Shown: piece by piece, positions 38,701 through 51,210 of the stretch | Numbering within the stretch: the stretch's first letter is position 1 | Layout: each line of letters starts with the position of its first letter | From: Liolophura sinensis | Lineage: Eukaryota; Mollusca; Polyplacophora; Chitonida; Chitonidae | Reading direction: 5' to 3' | Assembly: GCF_032854445.1 (NCBI RefSeq) | Contig: NC_088301.1 | Coordinates: 48,045,116-48,109,115, forward strand | DNA length: 64,000 nt | Notes under the pieces: model-generated | What the model saw: the letters and a program-made list of their open reading frames with translations, nothing else | Told to the model about the DNA's origin: nothing | Databases searched by the model: none | Position numbers and translations under genes: made by a program

Positions 38701-39152
38701 ACAGCCGTTTAAAATTACTTTTAAATTAAATATAGAGAAAGTTATAGGAATTGATCAGGCTGAACGAGTTTACGTAGATTTCAATGAATAGGTCTATATG
38801 GCGGCTGAAAATTAATTTTAGAACGCATAAATTAATACCGGTATAGAGAAAATTATCAATATTAAACTGAATCCGTTTACTTACTTTGGGGGATGTGCAT
38901 GATGCCGACGCTGATGCCAGAGAGAATATCCCTTGGAAAGTCTTCGCAAAGTTTGTAAGACTGAAGAGTTTCCCAGACTTGACAATGTTTCCTAACGGAA
39001 TTTACAACACATTGCTTCGTGAATTTTTGCCGGAAATACTGACTTGCGGTGCTTCTAAATGTTTTTCGAACGGTTTCTTTTTTGTATAAATCTTGAAATC
39101 GTATAACATCGCCTTTGGACTCCAATACTCGAGTGTTTTTTTGAAACAACAT
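29773..39152 (-). CDS. SLC26: SLC26-family anion transporter, copy B (complete, 16 exons)
   Basis: Exons in gene order: 39152-38885, 37711-37601, 37060-36873, 36562-36398, 35873-35718, 35077-34995, 34413-34266, 33863-33750, 33402-33325, 32922-32827, 32477-32371, 32102-32033, 31811-31347, 31168-31034, 30431-30377, 29918-29773. Joined length gives 794 residues. Nine exons have exactly the same length as in copy A. Exon 2 carries [12 protein letters not shown]. Exon 8 encodes GSVARSLVQ, so the Ser of the binding pair is Ala while Arg is kept. The STAS domain (exons 12-16) has a long inserted segment in exon 13 (155 codons, against 61 in copy A). The role is a plasma-membrane anion exchanger with unknown substrate. 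Start: the first in-frame ATG of exon 1 (39150-39152); a stop lies upstream, but a further 5' exon cannot be excluded. Confidence 0.9.
33212..33254 (-). repeat. SINE family A tail fragment
   Basis: TTTATTTGATTGGTGTTTTC followed by CGCCGTACTTAAAGAAT is the reverse complement of the family A 3' tail. It lies in intron 9 of SLC26 copy B. Confidence 0.6.
36611..36645. repeat. Poly-G tract
   Basis: G-rich run with about 18 consecutive G on the + strand in intron 3 of SLC26 copy B; exact length in the assembly may be unreliable. Confidence 0.85.
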
Positions 39153-42100
39153 CTTTTTTCTCCTTTCTTGTCGAAACACATGTCAAGCATAAATCTGGGT
39201 GTTCAGGACGATGGCATTTTGTTCAGGCTTAGGCGTTGTGTTTGACTACATCCTGTAAACCAACCACATCGGGAGTCCAGTTCAGGTATGCCAAGCCACC
39301 GCTAGACATTCAAATGCATATACAGTTACAACTGCTGAACGCACAATAATAATAAAAAAATTCTCCAACATTATATATATATACAGTCGGGATAAAATAA
39401 AAGGAACGAATCATCAGAAAGATTTCACCGGTTTTTGACACATGTAAATTGTTTTTAGGAGAGGTGCAAATTAAAGATGCATTAACTACCGCTGATCATT
39501 AACTCTTCACGGCAATATGTTAAGAATAGATCACACACCACAAAACTATTTCCTTGTCCTACAAGGGGCTTGTTGTCATTTTCACTCAGCCTCATGTTGA
39601 AATCCTCAAGCAGCTACTTTTCCCCACCTCTCGACGTGATAGTTCACAATTTGTTACATGACCAAACCCTCTAGGTTAATTTATATATAAAAACGCACAC
39701 AAAGAGAAGCTAAGTATAAGGTAGAGGGACAAATACACGTTTTTATAGCTGTGTTAAACTTCACCCTTGTGATAGTGAGACCGTGAGTAAGTTCGCTGTT
39801 TCACTCTGCGAAGGGCTTCAACCACAACACAGTAAAATACATCTGTGCACAACTATTCCCCATTAACTTGACCAACGGTACCCTAAGTGCTTTCTAAATT
39901 AGTTCGATTAAATCAGCTAGTTTTTACCTTGTGGCGACAACGGTCGATTTTGGGGTTACACCCTGCAAAGTAATCATTTTAGTTGGTAAAAGACAACTGA
40001 TCTACATGCCATATGCATAAACTGGGCGAACCAATCACTATGTATACATTATGTGTTGTGAATGTGTTTTTGAATTTTTGAATTTCAGAAATATACCAAA
40101 TAAAAGTCTATCCGCTAATTAAAAATACATTCATACATACAAAAATGTGTGAAAACTTTTTCGTCAACACAAGTAAAAGCTCATAGCAATTGCCATCGAA
40201 CCCTATTTTAAACCTATTTTATCCAACATACATGCGCTGACAAACCTTTGCTGTCATAACGTAACAGGGCAATTAGACATCTACAATAAATTGGCACGAG
40301 GTCCTTGCAAAGTTATGAAGTTGTCGTGCATAAAGTATAACTTACTATGATTATTTTGGTGTGTTAGAAAAAAATAGCACACGTTTGACAGGTATGATAA
40401 TTCATAAAAAAGCTTTTGTCCTGTTATGAAAAGATTGTCACATATTGAATTTCACGATACAATACTAAACAACGTTACTGCTAATATGCTTATCTCGGAA
40501 TATTTATAACCGTAGTCTTATATTTAGAATCAAAACCCGCCTATTTTCGGGACAATGCTGTTTTTTTAATCCATCACCAGCCTGTCAGTATCAACAACTT
40601 CATGGTAAACAGCTCTGATCCCCTCCGATATAACGTCATGTTTACAAGTTACAAAGCTGTCCAATAGCCAACACACCGTTCGTAGATTTTCAACGACACC
40701 TTGTTACCTGCAAGAAAATTTAATTACCTGCCAAATGGTGGGGTGAGATTGGGAGACCTAACTGTAAGCACGGTTGAGGCTGAAAGCCCAGGGCTTGGCT
40801 CCCTTCTAGGGTAACCGGTACACCTTGTCACGTCGGTTGTAGCCGGACAAATAGACGAGTTTAACACTCAAACATTCTCTCACCTTAAATTGTGCTTTAA
40901 CTGAACTAACTTACAAATACAAATATATATATTTAAATAGAGAGGGGACGCTCTTTGTATGCCGTGGGTATATTATGTGAAGAAAAAATAAATAGGTGCA
41001 TCCATACACATTTATATCTAAGCAGACGACCCAAAGATCACGTCCTTATTTAAAACGTCCAGACGAGTCGTCTATATCATATCTATAATGCGTATTATAT
41101 CTATATATGCAAACACAGGAAGAATATGATTAAATTCCACACTAAAATTAAGATTTTATTCTCAATATACAGTCATCTTATCGAAAATTGTATCCTGCGG
41201 ATGGTCGTGGGTTTCCTCTCACCATAATGCCGGCCGCCATCGTATAAGTGAAATATTCTTTCTTGAGTAAAGCGTAAACACCAATCAAAAAAACAAAAAA
41301 ACAAAACCGAATGCCGTCATTTGCTTTCCTTAAGAAACTAATACATTTTATCTATAACAAAAATGTAGAATTTTTTGGTTTAAAAGTGTATACTTTCAGT
41401 TTAAGTACTTTGAATAGAAAGATCGTGATTCACTGCTTAAAAAAGTGAATTGTCTTCTGTTGAAAAACTGATGAATGTGACGTTAAATCTTCAAATAAAT
41501 AAATAAATAAATAATCAAAGGCAATACAGGCATGATTCTTTCATTTGATATTTGTTAACTTGATTACAGTTTTACCATACTTCATGTATTGCGAAGTATG
41601 GAACAAAGCTGTAAGGGCATGGCCAGCCGCCCTGAACCAATTATCACCCCTCTGTAGTGGTCTTTGCAAAAGTTACTGTGCTGAACTCCCAAGTGCAACG
41701 TACTGCATGACTAGCAAGACACAGGCCTACAAATCACTGAGTTAATGGCAATAGGAGCGTCATTGACCGCTTATTGTCACCAAGGCCTTTACAAACCGCG
41801 AGAGCTGTAAAATGTACGAACTGCCAACGCCGGACTTGGAAAATCGTGAAACTCTTTGACTGACACTTAAACATCACTGTCTCATTAATAAACACTGGAA
41901 TATAAGGTACCATGACATGACTAAAACCTTTAAAAAAAACGAAGAAATGCAGTCACTTGAGATTTTCCCTTCATTAACCTTACCTTAAATTTGAAGTGAA
42001 AGACGCATATGTTTAGAAATAGTTTAGGCTTTATGATTATCATGCTTAAGAACGGTTATTAAAACAATTCATGACATCTATATACTTACATATCAATGGT

Positions 42101-42360
42101 GATTTTACGCCCGTCGTCAGTTATTATTACATTAACTACTGTCAAATCCAGCCATAAAGAGAATACAATGTTACCCGAGTTGGAATAAAAATGCGCAAGT
42201 AAGACATCGCGTGCAAATATCCACTTAGTTTTAATACTTTTAGCGGTTATGCTACACAATATTGACAACCTATACAATTTTCACAACTTTTTCGTTAATA
42301 TATCTTATCTGTATGGAGTATATTGCTTAAAAAATCAGTTAGATATGTAGGTGTCCAAAT
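39153..42360. other. Intergenic, mostly unannotated
   Basis: AT-rich upstream flank of SLC26 copy B. It contains a SINE family A tail at about 41191-41300 and a short repeat tail ending in AAATAAATAAATAAATAA near 41500. No exon could be supported. Confidence 0.45.
41191..41300 (+). repeat. SINE family A, 3' part
   Basis: GGATGGTCGTGGGTTTCCTC then ACCATAATGCCGGCCGCCAT and AAGTGAAATATTCTT, matching the tail of 25713-25981. Confidence 0.75.
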
Positions 42361-42369
42361 GTTGGGTCA

Positions 42370-43850
42370 CGTGTAATATCTGAGTCTCGAATGACGGATG
42401 CACCATCACAGCATGGATAGTATCCGAATGTTACAGGATGTGTTGTATTCAAATGTCGTATGAAGTGTATGGCATCCGAGTGTCAGATGAAGCGTAGTAT
42501 TCAACTATCTGATGAAGTATGATATCCGAGTGTCAGATGACGCGTAGTATTCAACTATCTGATGAAGTGTATGATATCGTATTGTCAGATGACGCACAGT
42601 ATCCATCTATCTGATGAACTGTATGACATCCGAGTGTCAGATGACGCGCAGTATTCAACTATCTGATGAAGTGTATGACATCCGAGTGTCAGATGACGCG
42701 CAGTATCCATCTATCTGATGAAGTGTATGATATGTGAATGTCGTATGGTGCGTAGTATTCAACTGTCGGATGTAGGGTATGATCTTCAAGTGTCAGATGA
42801 CGCGTAGTATCCATCTATCTGTTGACGTGTATGATATCCGAGTGTCAGATGAGGCGTAGTATCCTACTGTCGGATGAAGTGTATGATTTGGGATTGTCTG
42901 ATGACGCATGATATCCAACTGTCACATGAAAAAATGCAAAGTGAACAGGCATCGCGGACTCATAGTCCACCATAAGAATAATTGGAATGCCAGATGATAT
43001 GCTGTGTCTGAATATCAAATGGCGTGTATAGTAAACACGTGTGATATGCTAATATCCTAATGTCGGGCGGCGTGTAGAGTGAACACTGTTATACCCTATT
43101 ATCCTAATGTCGGGCAGTCTGTACAGTGAACACTTGTAATATCCTAATGTCCTAATGTCGGGCGGTCTGTATAGTGAACACGTGTGATATGCTAATATCC
43201 TAATGTCGGGCGGTCTGTATAGTGAACACTTGTAATATCCTAATATCCTAATGTCGGGCGGTGTGTGTACTGAATGCGTGTAATATCCTAATATCCTAAT
43301 GTCGAACGGCAAATATGGTGAACAGGTGTAATATCGTAATGTCAAACGGCGTACATGGGGAACACGTGTAATAATGAACAGGTATATTATCCCAATATCC
43401 TGATATATGTGTATAGTGAAGACGCGTAATATCCTAATATCCTAATGTCAAACAGCGTGTATGGTGAACACGTGTAATATCCTATGACGTACGGCGTGTA
43501 CAATGAACACATGTAATATTCTAATATCCTAATGTTGAACGGCATGTATATTTATTTATTTGTTTCATTGGTGTTTTAGGCAGTACTCAAAAATATTTCA
43601 CTTATACGACCGCGGCCAACATTATGTTGGGAGGAAACCGGGCAGAGCCCGGGGAAACCCACGACCATCCGTTAGTTGCAACGGGCGTGTATAGTGAACA
43701 CGTGTAATATCCTAATGTCGAACGGCGTGTATAGTGAACACGTGTAATATCCCAGTGTCAAATGGTGTGTATGCTGAACACGTGGAATATCCTATGACGA
43801 ACGGCGTGTATAGCGAACACGTGTAATATCCTAATGTCCTACTTTATTAT
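42370..43850. repeat. Complex satellite: ~52-bp array then ~40-46-bp array
   Basis: At 42430-42920 a ~52-bp unit recurs (ATGATATCCGAGTGTCAGAT, GACGCGTAGTATTCAACTAT). From 43020 to 43840 a related but different unit recurs (AATATCCTAATGTCGGGCGG, TGTATAGTGAACACGTGT). Both share a short core (ATATCC with TGTC), suggesting a common origin. A SINE interrupts the second array at 43553-43690. Confidence 0.85.
43553..43690 (-). repeat. SINE family A copy inside the satellite
   Basis: Reverse-strand SINE tail (TTATTTGTTTCATTGGTGTT, then AAATATTTCACTTATACGAC and GGAGGAAACCGGGCAGAGCC) interrupting the satellite, which resumes with the same unit on the other side. Confidence 0.75.
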
Positions 43851-44275
43851 TCTGAATATCGGATTTCACGCATTGGTTCCAAGAATTGCCCATATTCATG
43901 AGAAAACACATTTTACACATGGAGGTAATTTCATTTAAACGCTAGGATTCCAAATCGAACATAATTAGCAGAACATTGTGCAATCAATGCATGTGCATTC
44001 AAATTGGGTTTGTTTATTGATATTAATCACTTGTACAAAGCAAGAAATTAATATTATATAAATATAGAAAGAACCTTATATGCTTACATAAATGTATATA
44101 GAAATATAAATTATTGTCATATTACTTAAATTACCATTTCATCAACATGATGTTACAAGACATAAATTGTTCCTAAAAGAAACAACAATTTTGGCTGCTT
44201 ACTGCAGCGAGTTTTACAAGAACCATTACATCCAACTGAGGCGTCGGTGGCTAAATCAGCAGAACCCCTGCAAGG

Positions 44276-45723
44276 TCAATCACGTGGCCTTGGTCGAAGG
44301 TTATGTGCTCTGTGGTTGTGAGAATATCTTAGAATTGCGGAAGTGCACGTGCACCCAGTTGGCATAGGTTCCAGTGCCATGGCATATTCGTAGCGTCCTG
44401 ATGAACATCCCACCCTGCGAAGAACTCTGATGAAGTTAGGGATGGGTTTGCACTGGTTTTGGGTCCTCACATCACCCATGAACTCCAAACATTGCTCACA
44501 ACTGCAAATCGCCTGTATTATTGTTCTTGGGTACCTGAAAAATATGAAATTTTTAATAAATCGTGTTTATATAACAAATCTCGCTCACAAGTTACCACTA
44601 GATTAGTGTATTGCTAACATATATGCTGCTGTTTTGAATCATTACAAATCTCATGATAGAAATTAAGATAAGTTTTGATACAAAGTTATGGGGGAAGCTA
44701 TCCATATAGATATTAATTAATAATTTAGTAATTCACTCTACGGTCCAAAAATATGAAAATAAAAACACGCTCATACAACAAGATACTCATTTACATGCTT
44801 TGGGAATGTAATATAAACGATAATTAATGGCCATCTCTATCCAATCGGTGCGCAATATGTAGGCATTACTAGGTCTCTGAGTACGAACACTACAGGTGAA
44901 GACACAAGTGTCTGTGGCTTAGGAGTAATAAAACAATACCATTGAAGATTCTCTAGGTTTGGCATATCAGATACAAAAGTATTTACAAATTACCTGTTGA
45001 CGTCTGTGTTCCTCGCAAAATACCACGGGCACGTGGTCATGATCTGGTGATGGTGGTGGCGCAATGGCGCAGAACAAGATGTCCGGCCGTACTCTGGTTC
45101 CAGTTCAATGCTCACGAATTGGGGCGTTTTGTTTTGAATCTCTTCTAAAGTCTTCAGTTCGCCTGTTGGCAAATTGCGCTCTGGCGGCACGTTGAGAAAG
45201 GAGTCGTGTTTTGGATAAGAATTCAGGTTGGCTTTCATCTGATCAAGGTTTTCCGGCTCCTCACACCAATCCAGCTGTAGATTACCTTTTCCAAAGTGAC
45301 TGGTGGTTAGCACAATAATCACTGTTATCTGAAACACAAAACAAGCATTTATTGTCGTCGTTTAGCCTTTAAAATAATCGTGGACAACCTCACCGAACTT
45401 TTTCGAAGGCATATTGTTATTGGCATAAATTATGTATGTGGCCATGTTAATAAACATAAATTTAAGTAAATAAAGTTAAGTGCTAAGTATAAACCCCATA
45501 AATTGGAAATTGAGCAATTGTTAGTTATTTGGGTTAGATGAAAGAACTCCAGGTTATCCATTAGTGTAAGTATAAGTTAAATGTAATATTCAAAAGTTTA
45601 TCTAGGCTTGGTTACAAGCAGTGCATTTGTTATTAGCTAAAAGCCTTGTTCTAAGAGTATTATGATATAACGGCTTCATATAATGCAAGCCTATCCACTT
45701 ACCGTCAGCATTAGCGTCTTCAT
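44276..45723 (-). CDS. IL17: Interleukin-17-like cytokine (complete, 3 exons)
   Basis: Exons: 45723-45703, 45328-44994 and 44534-44276, with GT/AG introns in phases 0 and 2, giving 204 residues. Exon 1 plus the start of exon 2 form a signal peptide (MKTLMLT then ITVIIVLTTSH). The mature part has CPWYFARNTDVNRYPR, a typical IL-17 segment. It then has CSCEQC, a run of VLRRVGC, and MPTGCTCTSAIL near the end. The cysteine layout fits the IL-17 cystine-knot fold. IL-17 proteins are secreted dimers that signal through IL-17 receptors in mucosal and antimicrobial immunity; many molluscs have expanded IL-17 families. An AATAAA lies about 265 bases past the stop, near 44010. Confidence 0.9.
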
Positions 45724-45746
45724 ATTTGAATTTTGCACGGAGTGGA

Positions 45747-45789
45747 TAAGTATATACTTAATAAATACACACTAAGTTGGGAAAGTCTG
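45747..45789 (-). promoter_or_regulatory. Possible TATA box and kB-like site upstream of the IL-17 gene
   Basis: On the - strand TATTTATTAAGTATATA ends about 28 bases before the ATG, and CAGACTTTCCC (8 of 10 to a classical NF-kB site) lies about 60 bases before it. A Rel-type site would fit an immune cytokine, but one short match is weak evidence. Confidence 0.25.
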
Positions 45790-46651
45790 ATCGAACTGAA
45801 CAGCAACATGTGTGTCTGTTAATTTATATGTTTATCTCTCCGGAAAAAAGGGATAAGGATAATTTCCTAAATGTTTTAAGGGCTTTCACTAAGTTGTCAT
45901 CTAAAAATTTTCGCGGAAGAATTATGAATGCATAATAAATAGAAAATAAATGCACGTGTTTGTATTGAGGTGATAGCTATTTGAGGACACCAACATGTGA
46001 TCTCCAAATGATGTCAGAATAAATTAACTATAACATATTTCGCAAATACAACCAGTACATTCTTGAATTTACATTTCCGGCTGGGCGTCTGTAGATCTGT
46101 TTATTGAGTGAATGGAGTTGTGACCAGCTAGTCGTATTCACGGAAGAAGACCCTGTAAAAAAGAGAAAACGTCTAACCATTACAGTTTTGCTAACACACT
46201 GTTCTCAGGAAGCACAGCATTTACCAAACCAAGGAATAAATTGTCTTCCATAAGTGTTAAACACTTAAGCAAAATTGTCTTCGATACGCGATTAACATTG
46301 ACGCATAAGTAAATATACTTTCCAATGATCTTGTTTATATAATATGATTTATGCATACAGTCTGAGCATACCTACCATTGTGAGGAATGTTGAAGGTCCT
46401 GTTCAGGAATGCAGCGCAGTAATTTATTCCAACCATTGTTGTACACTTTGTTCGATTCTTTTAATCTAGCAGGAAAAGTGTGAGAAAATAATCATTAAAT
46501 TTTCATAAACACTCCTTAATATCAAGATACATCACTCGAGCATAGGATATTAATTTCCCCTGATCGTTTTCCAAACATGACTTTGCCATTTTCATATATA
46601 TAACATGGGAATTCTCGGAGGGTTTCAAACAATATTTTAACCTGTATTAAC
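45790..46651. other. Intergenic, no gene seen
   Basis: AT-rich sequence upstream of the IL-17 gene with no coding or repeat signal. Confidence 0.4.
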
Positions 46652-46902
46652 CTGTATGTAGTTGAGTGCTGGACAACGAGGGGAGGACAGTCATAATTCA
46701 AAAATAGCTCAGCAGAATGTATGAGCTCAAATAATTGTGTTGAGTTGAAAGGTGTAGGAATTCTCTTCTTCAAGTTCCAAGTCTTCCAACCACACGGTAC
46801 GGTTCTAAATGTTTGCAATTTAGGTTTTTTGGAATTCTCCTTATAGTAAAGTAGAATAAAAGAGCCATCGATAAAATCTTCAGATACCATTGATAAGTTA
46901 AT
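46652..46902 (-). pseudogene. Candidate exon resembling a receptor tyrosine phosphatase D2 domain
   Basis: An 83-residue segment bounded by an acceptor (CAG before 46902) and a weak donor (GTTAAT after 46652). It contains VSEDFIDGSFILLYY, a Cys-Gly-Trp (PCGWK) and STQLFELIHSAELF followed by PPLVVQHS. Receptor-type phosphatase D2 domains have this order: a beta strand, a G-W turn, a helix, then the P-loop strand. Where an active enzyme has HC, this reads QHS, so it would be inactive. No neighbouring exons were found, so it may be an isolated or decayed exon, or a chance likeness. Confidence 0.35.
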
Positions 46903-47941
46903 CTGGGAATGCACACAATAAAAACCTAAGAAGATATGACGGTAAAAAATTCAAATTAATAAAAATCCCATTTTAAGCCTTCGACCGAAGAAAACAACGC
47001 TTTGCGTTTGATGATATGCATTCTCTCAGCGGCGGACATAATTTCTGTGTGTATATGTTTATGCTGAAGAAAGTCGGACAGTCAAAAAAAAACAAGTCAA
47101 AATGAACCAATTTCAAGAAGCTCGTCTGAAACCGCTATAAATCCAGTATAATTTAACGTATTACTAACATTACTGTGTTTGTTGGGTCTGATTAACTATG
47201 CGATTAGTTAGCAAGACGAGATGCAAATATTCATCTGGTACAGCTGTATAATAATTTAATTGTGAGTTTATACCGAAAGATGATAATGTCTTTTTTCAAT
47301 GGTAAAGTTATGGTGAATAAGTTTTTAATTTTAAAATCTATCTTCTACTAAACTTTGAAGTAATTCGCTATTTTTTTCAGTGTTTTGTTTTATTAGAGTA
47401 AATTTTTCTTGAATATAGCAGTGCACATTTTCGTGGGTTTTTCTCTAGGTAGTGCCGCGATTGTTTCATACCTGGTTAAGCCTATGAAAAGACTTACACT
47501 CCTTTTATTAAGGAACACTTCTTGAAATAAATATCGCTTTTATACACTCTGTCCTTGAATGAAACATATAAATCAAGTTTAAGTCATCGTAGAATAATTT
47601 TCCACGCGCAATGAGTGCATATATGTATGAGACCTGCGCTGAATATCGTTGGTTTGAAAATGCTTTATCTTCCTTCCAGACGTGTACAAGAGATTGATTC
47701 AGCTATAAACCTGATGTGCGTGGGTTAATCGTCTTAAGCACTTCAATGGAGCATTGAGAATACTGGACTGAACCATTATGAGCCGACTGGTTCCTCTTGT
47801 AATGGTAATGATACTTCCGGACCTGAAATGCTGCAGGAAATTGCCAATGACAAGCCCGCAGAGGACAAAACGCTTTTATTGGTCCAGTGTATTGGTAATG
47901 ATAAACCTTTTACCGTGTCCACATAAGCCTTTCTTATTCAT

Positions 47942-48056
47942 TAACTGACGTACATATGCAGCCGTTCCGTCTTCGGCTTACTCAACAATATATTTTGTTA
48001 ACTGACGTACATATGCAGCCGTTCCGTCTTCGGCCTACTCAACAATATATTTTGTA
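47942..48056 (+). repeat. 57-bp tandem duplication
   Basis: Two adjacent, almost identical copies of a segment containing TAACTGACGTACATATGCAG and CCGTTCCGTCTTCGGC, differing at one base (CTTAC / CCTAC). Confidence 0.9.
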
Positions 48057-48149
48057 TATTTTTATTAGCTTCTGCATTACAAATGGTGGCAGGCACAAAC
48101 AGGAGACAGGAGACAAACATCTACTCTAGTATCACCACCCGAGAAAAAT

Positions 48150-48335
48150 AGATCTGCACAGGCTTGTAAACTAACGGTTTAAATACACAGCTCCATGCTG
48201 GCTTCCATTCCGGTCGTGAGTGGGAAGTCTGGCGACAACTTACAGATGGTCGTGGCTCTAACCGGTTTCCTCCCATCATAATGCTGCCCCCAGTGAAAAA
48301 GTTTTGAGTACGGCGCAAAATAAAATAAATAAATA
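48150..48335 (+). repeat. SINE family A, diverged copy
   Basis: Has GGTTTCCTCCCATCATAATG and TTTTGAGTACGGCGCAAAAT followed by AAATAAATAAATAA, matching the family A tail. Confidence 0.65.
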
Positions 48336-48969
48336 ACAACTGCAAAAGGCATCAAAAACAGTTCAAATGCACAATATATACCTAAACCAGTCGCATTCTA
48401 CCACACCGAATTTTGCTAGTACTGCTACAAGTATTGACTATATGCCATTGCACCGATGCGTAACACACAGTTCACTGCACCCACCAATGCGCCGCGGCTA
48501 TGCCATTCCTTCTTAGAGCACACCGCTAGAGGCAAGCGCCCTCGCATATGTGCATGCCCCTTGCGCAAAAGTTTCTTCTGCAAATAAAATGAACATAAAT
48601 GACTTAGCACTACCATTCATACTAATCAGTTAATATAGAAAGTTTCCGACCCAACTTAGAACAACGCAAAATATGCAAATCAACCTTAGCAGCATAAACA
48701 GATTTAACATTAATTTTGCACTATAAATATGTCAGCGTGTTGAATAACACTACTACTTTGCGTGGAAGACATTTTCTTTATAAAATTCATGAATTCCAGA
48801 ATGTGACTGATGTAACGAACTGAGTCTAGATTATAAGGGGCGTTTGGATGATTACAATCCGATTAGCTCATGACAATTCCACGACTGTTGGTCAGGAATA
48901 TTCAGGTTTTTCGCATTTCTGTAAATAGTTGGTCTTTAGCACCGGTCATTATGTGTATAAAAATAAATG

Positions 48970-49655
48970 GCTTAGAACATTCATATCGGTTTAGAACATC
49001 CGCATCGGTTTAGAACATCCATGTCGGTTTAGAACATCCATATCAGTTTAGAACATCCATGTCGGTTTAGAACATCCATATCGGTTTAGAACACCTATCT
49101 CGGTTTAGAATATCCAATCGGTTTAGGCCATCCACATCGGTTTAGGCCATCCATGTGCGTTTAGAACATTCATGTCGGTTTAGAACATCCATATCGGTTT
49201 AGAACATCCACATCGATTTAGATCATCAATATCAGTTTTAGAACATCCATATCGGTTTAGAACATCCGCATCGGTTTAGAACATCCATGTCGGTTTAGAA
49301 CATCCATATCAGTTTAGAACATCCATCTCGGTTTAGAACATCCATATCGGTTTCGAATATCCATATCGGTTTAGAACACCTATCTCGGTTTAGAATGTCC
49401 AATCGGTTTAGACCATCCACATCGGTTTAAAACATCCATGTGGGTTTAGAACATTCATGTCGGTTTAGAACATCCATATCGGTTTAGAACATCCACATCC
49501 ATTTAGATTATCCATATCAGTTTTAGAACATCCATATCGGTTTAGAACATTCATATCGGTTTTAGAACATCCATATCGGTTTAGAACATCCATGTCGGTT
49601 TTAGAACATGTGTATTGGCTTAGAACATCCATATACGTTTAGAACATCGAAATCT
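48970..49655 (+). repeat. Tandem array of a 19-bp unit
   Basis: About 35 copies of a unit reading GGTTTAGAACATCCATATC with small changes. A higher-order pattern is visible because the stretch from about 48990 is partly repeated from about 49260. There are no spacers, so it is not a CRISPR array. Confidence 0.95.
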
Positions 49656-49659
49656 TCTC

Positions 49660-50803
49660 ACGATTGCTGTACTATTTGGCGCATTCTTCGGTGCATTTTC
49701 TTACAATTATCAAATATATCCTATTTGTGGCTCAGTGTGTGTTACCCTGTACTTTGTTGACTGTGGAAGTCCTCTGCATCTAATTAGCCAATTGTCAACG
49801 GCTAAGGCTTGCTAGTGCACGCTCTATAGACTGACACATATTTATATTGTTTTTATTAGCGACTTCCAGCATTTGCGTTTTTTCGAGATTCACTCCCTAA
49901 AATCATGTGCGAAAAACGTTGAATGTAGGAATTGTAATTAAAGAGTAACTCGGATATTTTGATTAGCTTATCACTGAGCATGTACCACGGTTTGGGCACT
50001 GATTATATTCACATCCAAACTCAAAGTCTAAAATGTTGAAGAGGAAATCATGCATCTCATGTACTGCACTAATTTGATGGTAATTTTTATCTTTGAAATT
50101 TTCATATGATTAAGTTCAAAAGGCTCCGATTACCATACATGCCGGATCCGTTTTACGCCGGAACAATAAGATTTAGCTCTACTATTACAATATCAGTAAA
50201 GTTTTCTTGCATTGCTTAAATTGCTTGACATGGTTGTTTAATCGACTGTTTTGTGGGGGTAATAAATATGTTTGTAATAATTATTCAAGTTTTTAAATTT
50301 ACTTTAGATACAAGGCAATACAATTGCTGCTATTCAAATCAGTTTGAGCACACCTCACTCAAACAATTGTCATCGGCACCAGCTTCTGTTAAGTCCCATC
50401 GATGACGAAATTAGACAGAAGCGTTAATTATAAAACCAAACTGTCTCTTTTGGGATACTGAATATTCATGTATAAAATCTCTGTCTGAACCCACACATGA
50501 CGGTTATTGACTGAAATATACACGCATTGTAAAAATAAATTTAAACTCATCTAGATTTAAAAAGCAAAATTAACAACTCCATAGTTCAAGTATAGTCATA
50601 ATATGGGAAGTGAATATGTAATCTTATCAAGGCGATAAAGGAAAAGACCATACTGGACCAAATGTATGTATGCACTGATAATGTACTCCACAAGAAGTTT
50701 AAAAAGCATAAATTTAGTTTACTTTTGTGACATTGTACAACAGAGATATATCAGTTTAAAGTATGCAAAATAGCGAACATTGAGACAACTAGAAGCGCCA
50801 ACT
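49660..50803. other. Intergenic, no gene seen
   Basis: AT-rich sequence with no supportable exon or repeat. Confidence 0.4.
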
Positions 50804-51210
50804 GAAATTGGTCCTATAATCACTGACCCGAAATATTCATGTATGAATGGATGATGATTAACATACGAATATCAGTTTCGACACCTAGATACAAGAGAAT
50901 CAGTATGTAGTGTGGTCTGCAAGATATGTTATTCAAGAGCACATCACAGAGCTCTTTGATATTCAAAAATTATCTTTGTTATCAAACTTAACTGACAGTC
51001 GATTCAATAAATCCAATATAAATTTAATTTTTGGCTTAAATCTCATAATGGATGTTCCAGGTTAATAAACGTAATATCAATTTCCAAAACAACCTTCACA
51101 CAAACTATCACAGAATTAAGAAACAAGTACATTAGACGTAATACCAATTTCCAAAACAACATTCACACAAACTATCACAGAAATAAGAAACAAGTGCATT
51201 AGAAATTAAG
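50804..51210 (+). repeat. Direct duplication, copy 1 (uninterrupted)
   Basis: Matches 53027-53366 closely from GAAATTGGTC to GCATTAGAAATTAAG. This copy has an extra internal tandem duplication of about 68 bp (around 51070-51205) and continues past AAATTAAG into CAGTTTTAAC. It behaves as the unoccupied version of the Polinton insertion site. Confidence 0.85.

Larger units (their letters stand above)
46903..48960. other. Intergenic with small repeats
   Basis: AT-rich. Contains a 57-bp tandem duplication at 47942-48056 and a SINE family A copy at 48150-48335. Short open frames lack any family signal. Confidence 0.45.

Noticed and set aside
39370-39420. Possible Tc1/mariner-type terminal repeat (ACAGTCGGGATAAAATAAAA)
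   Set aside because: No matching inverted partner or transposase was found.
43049-43345. Repetitive - strand frame with YYTCS/PPDIR repeats
   Set aside because: It is the translation of the 40-46-bp satellite.
48970-49655. Regular short repeats suggesting a CRISPR array
   Set aside because: Units are directly adjacent without unique spacers, and the host is an animal.
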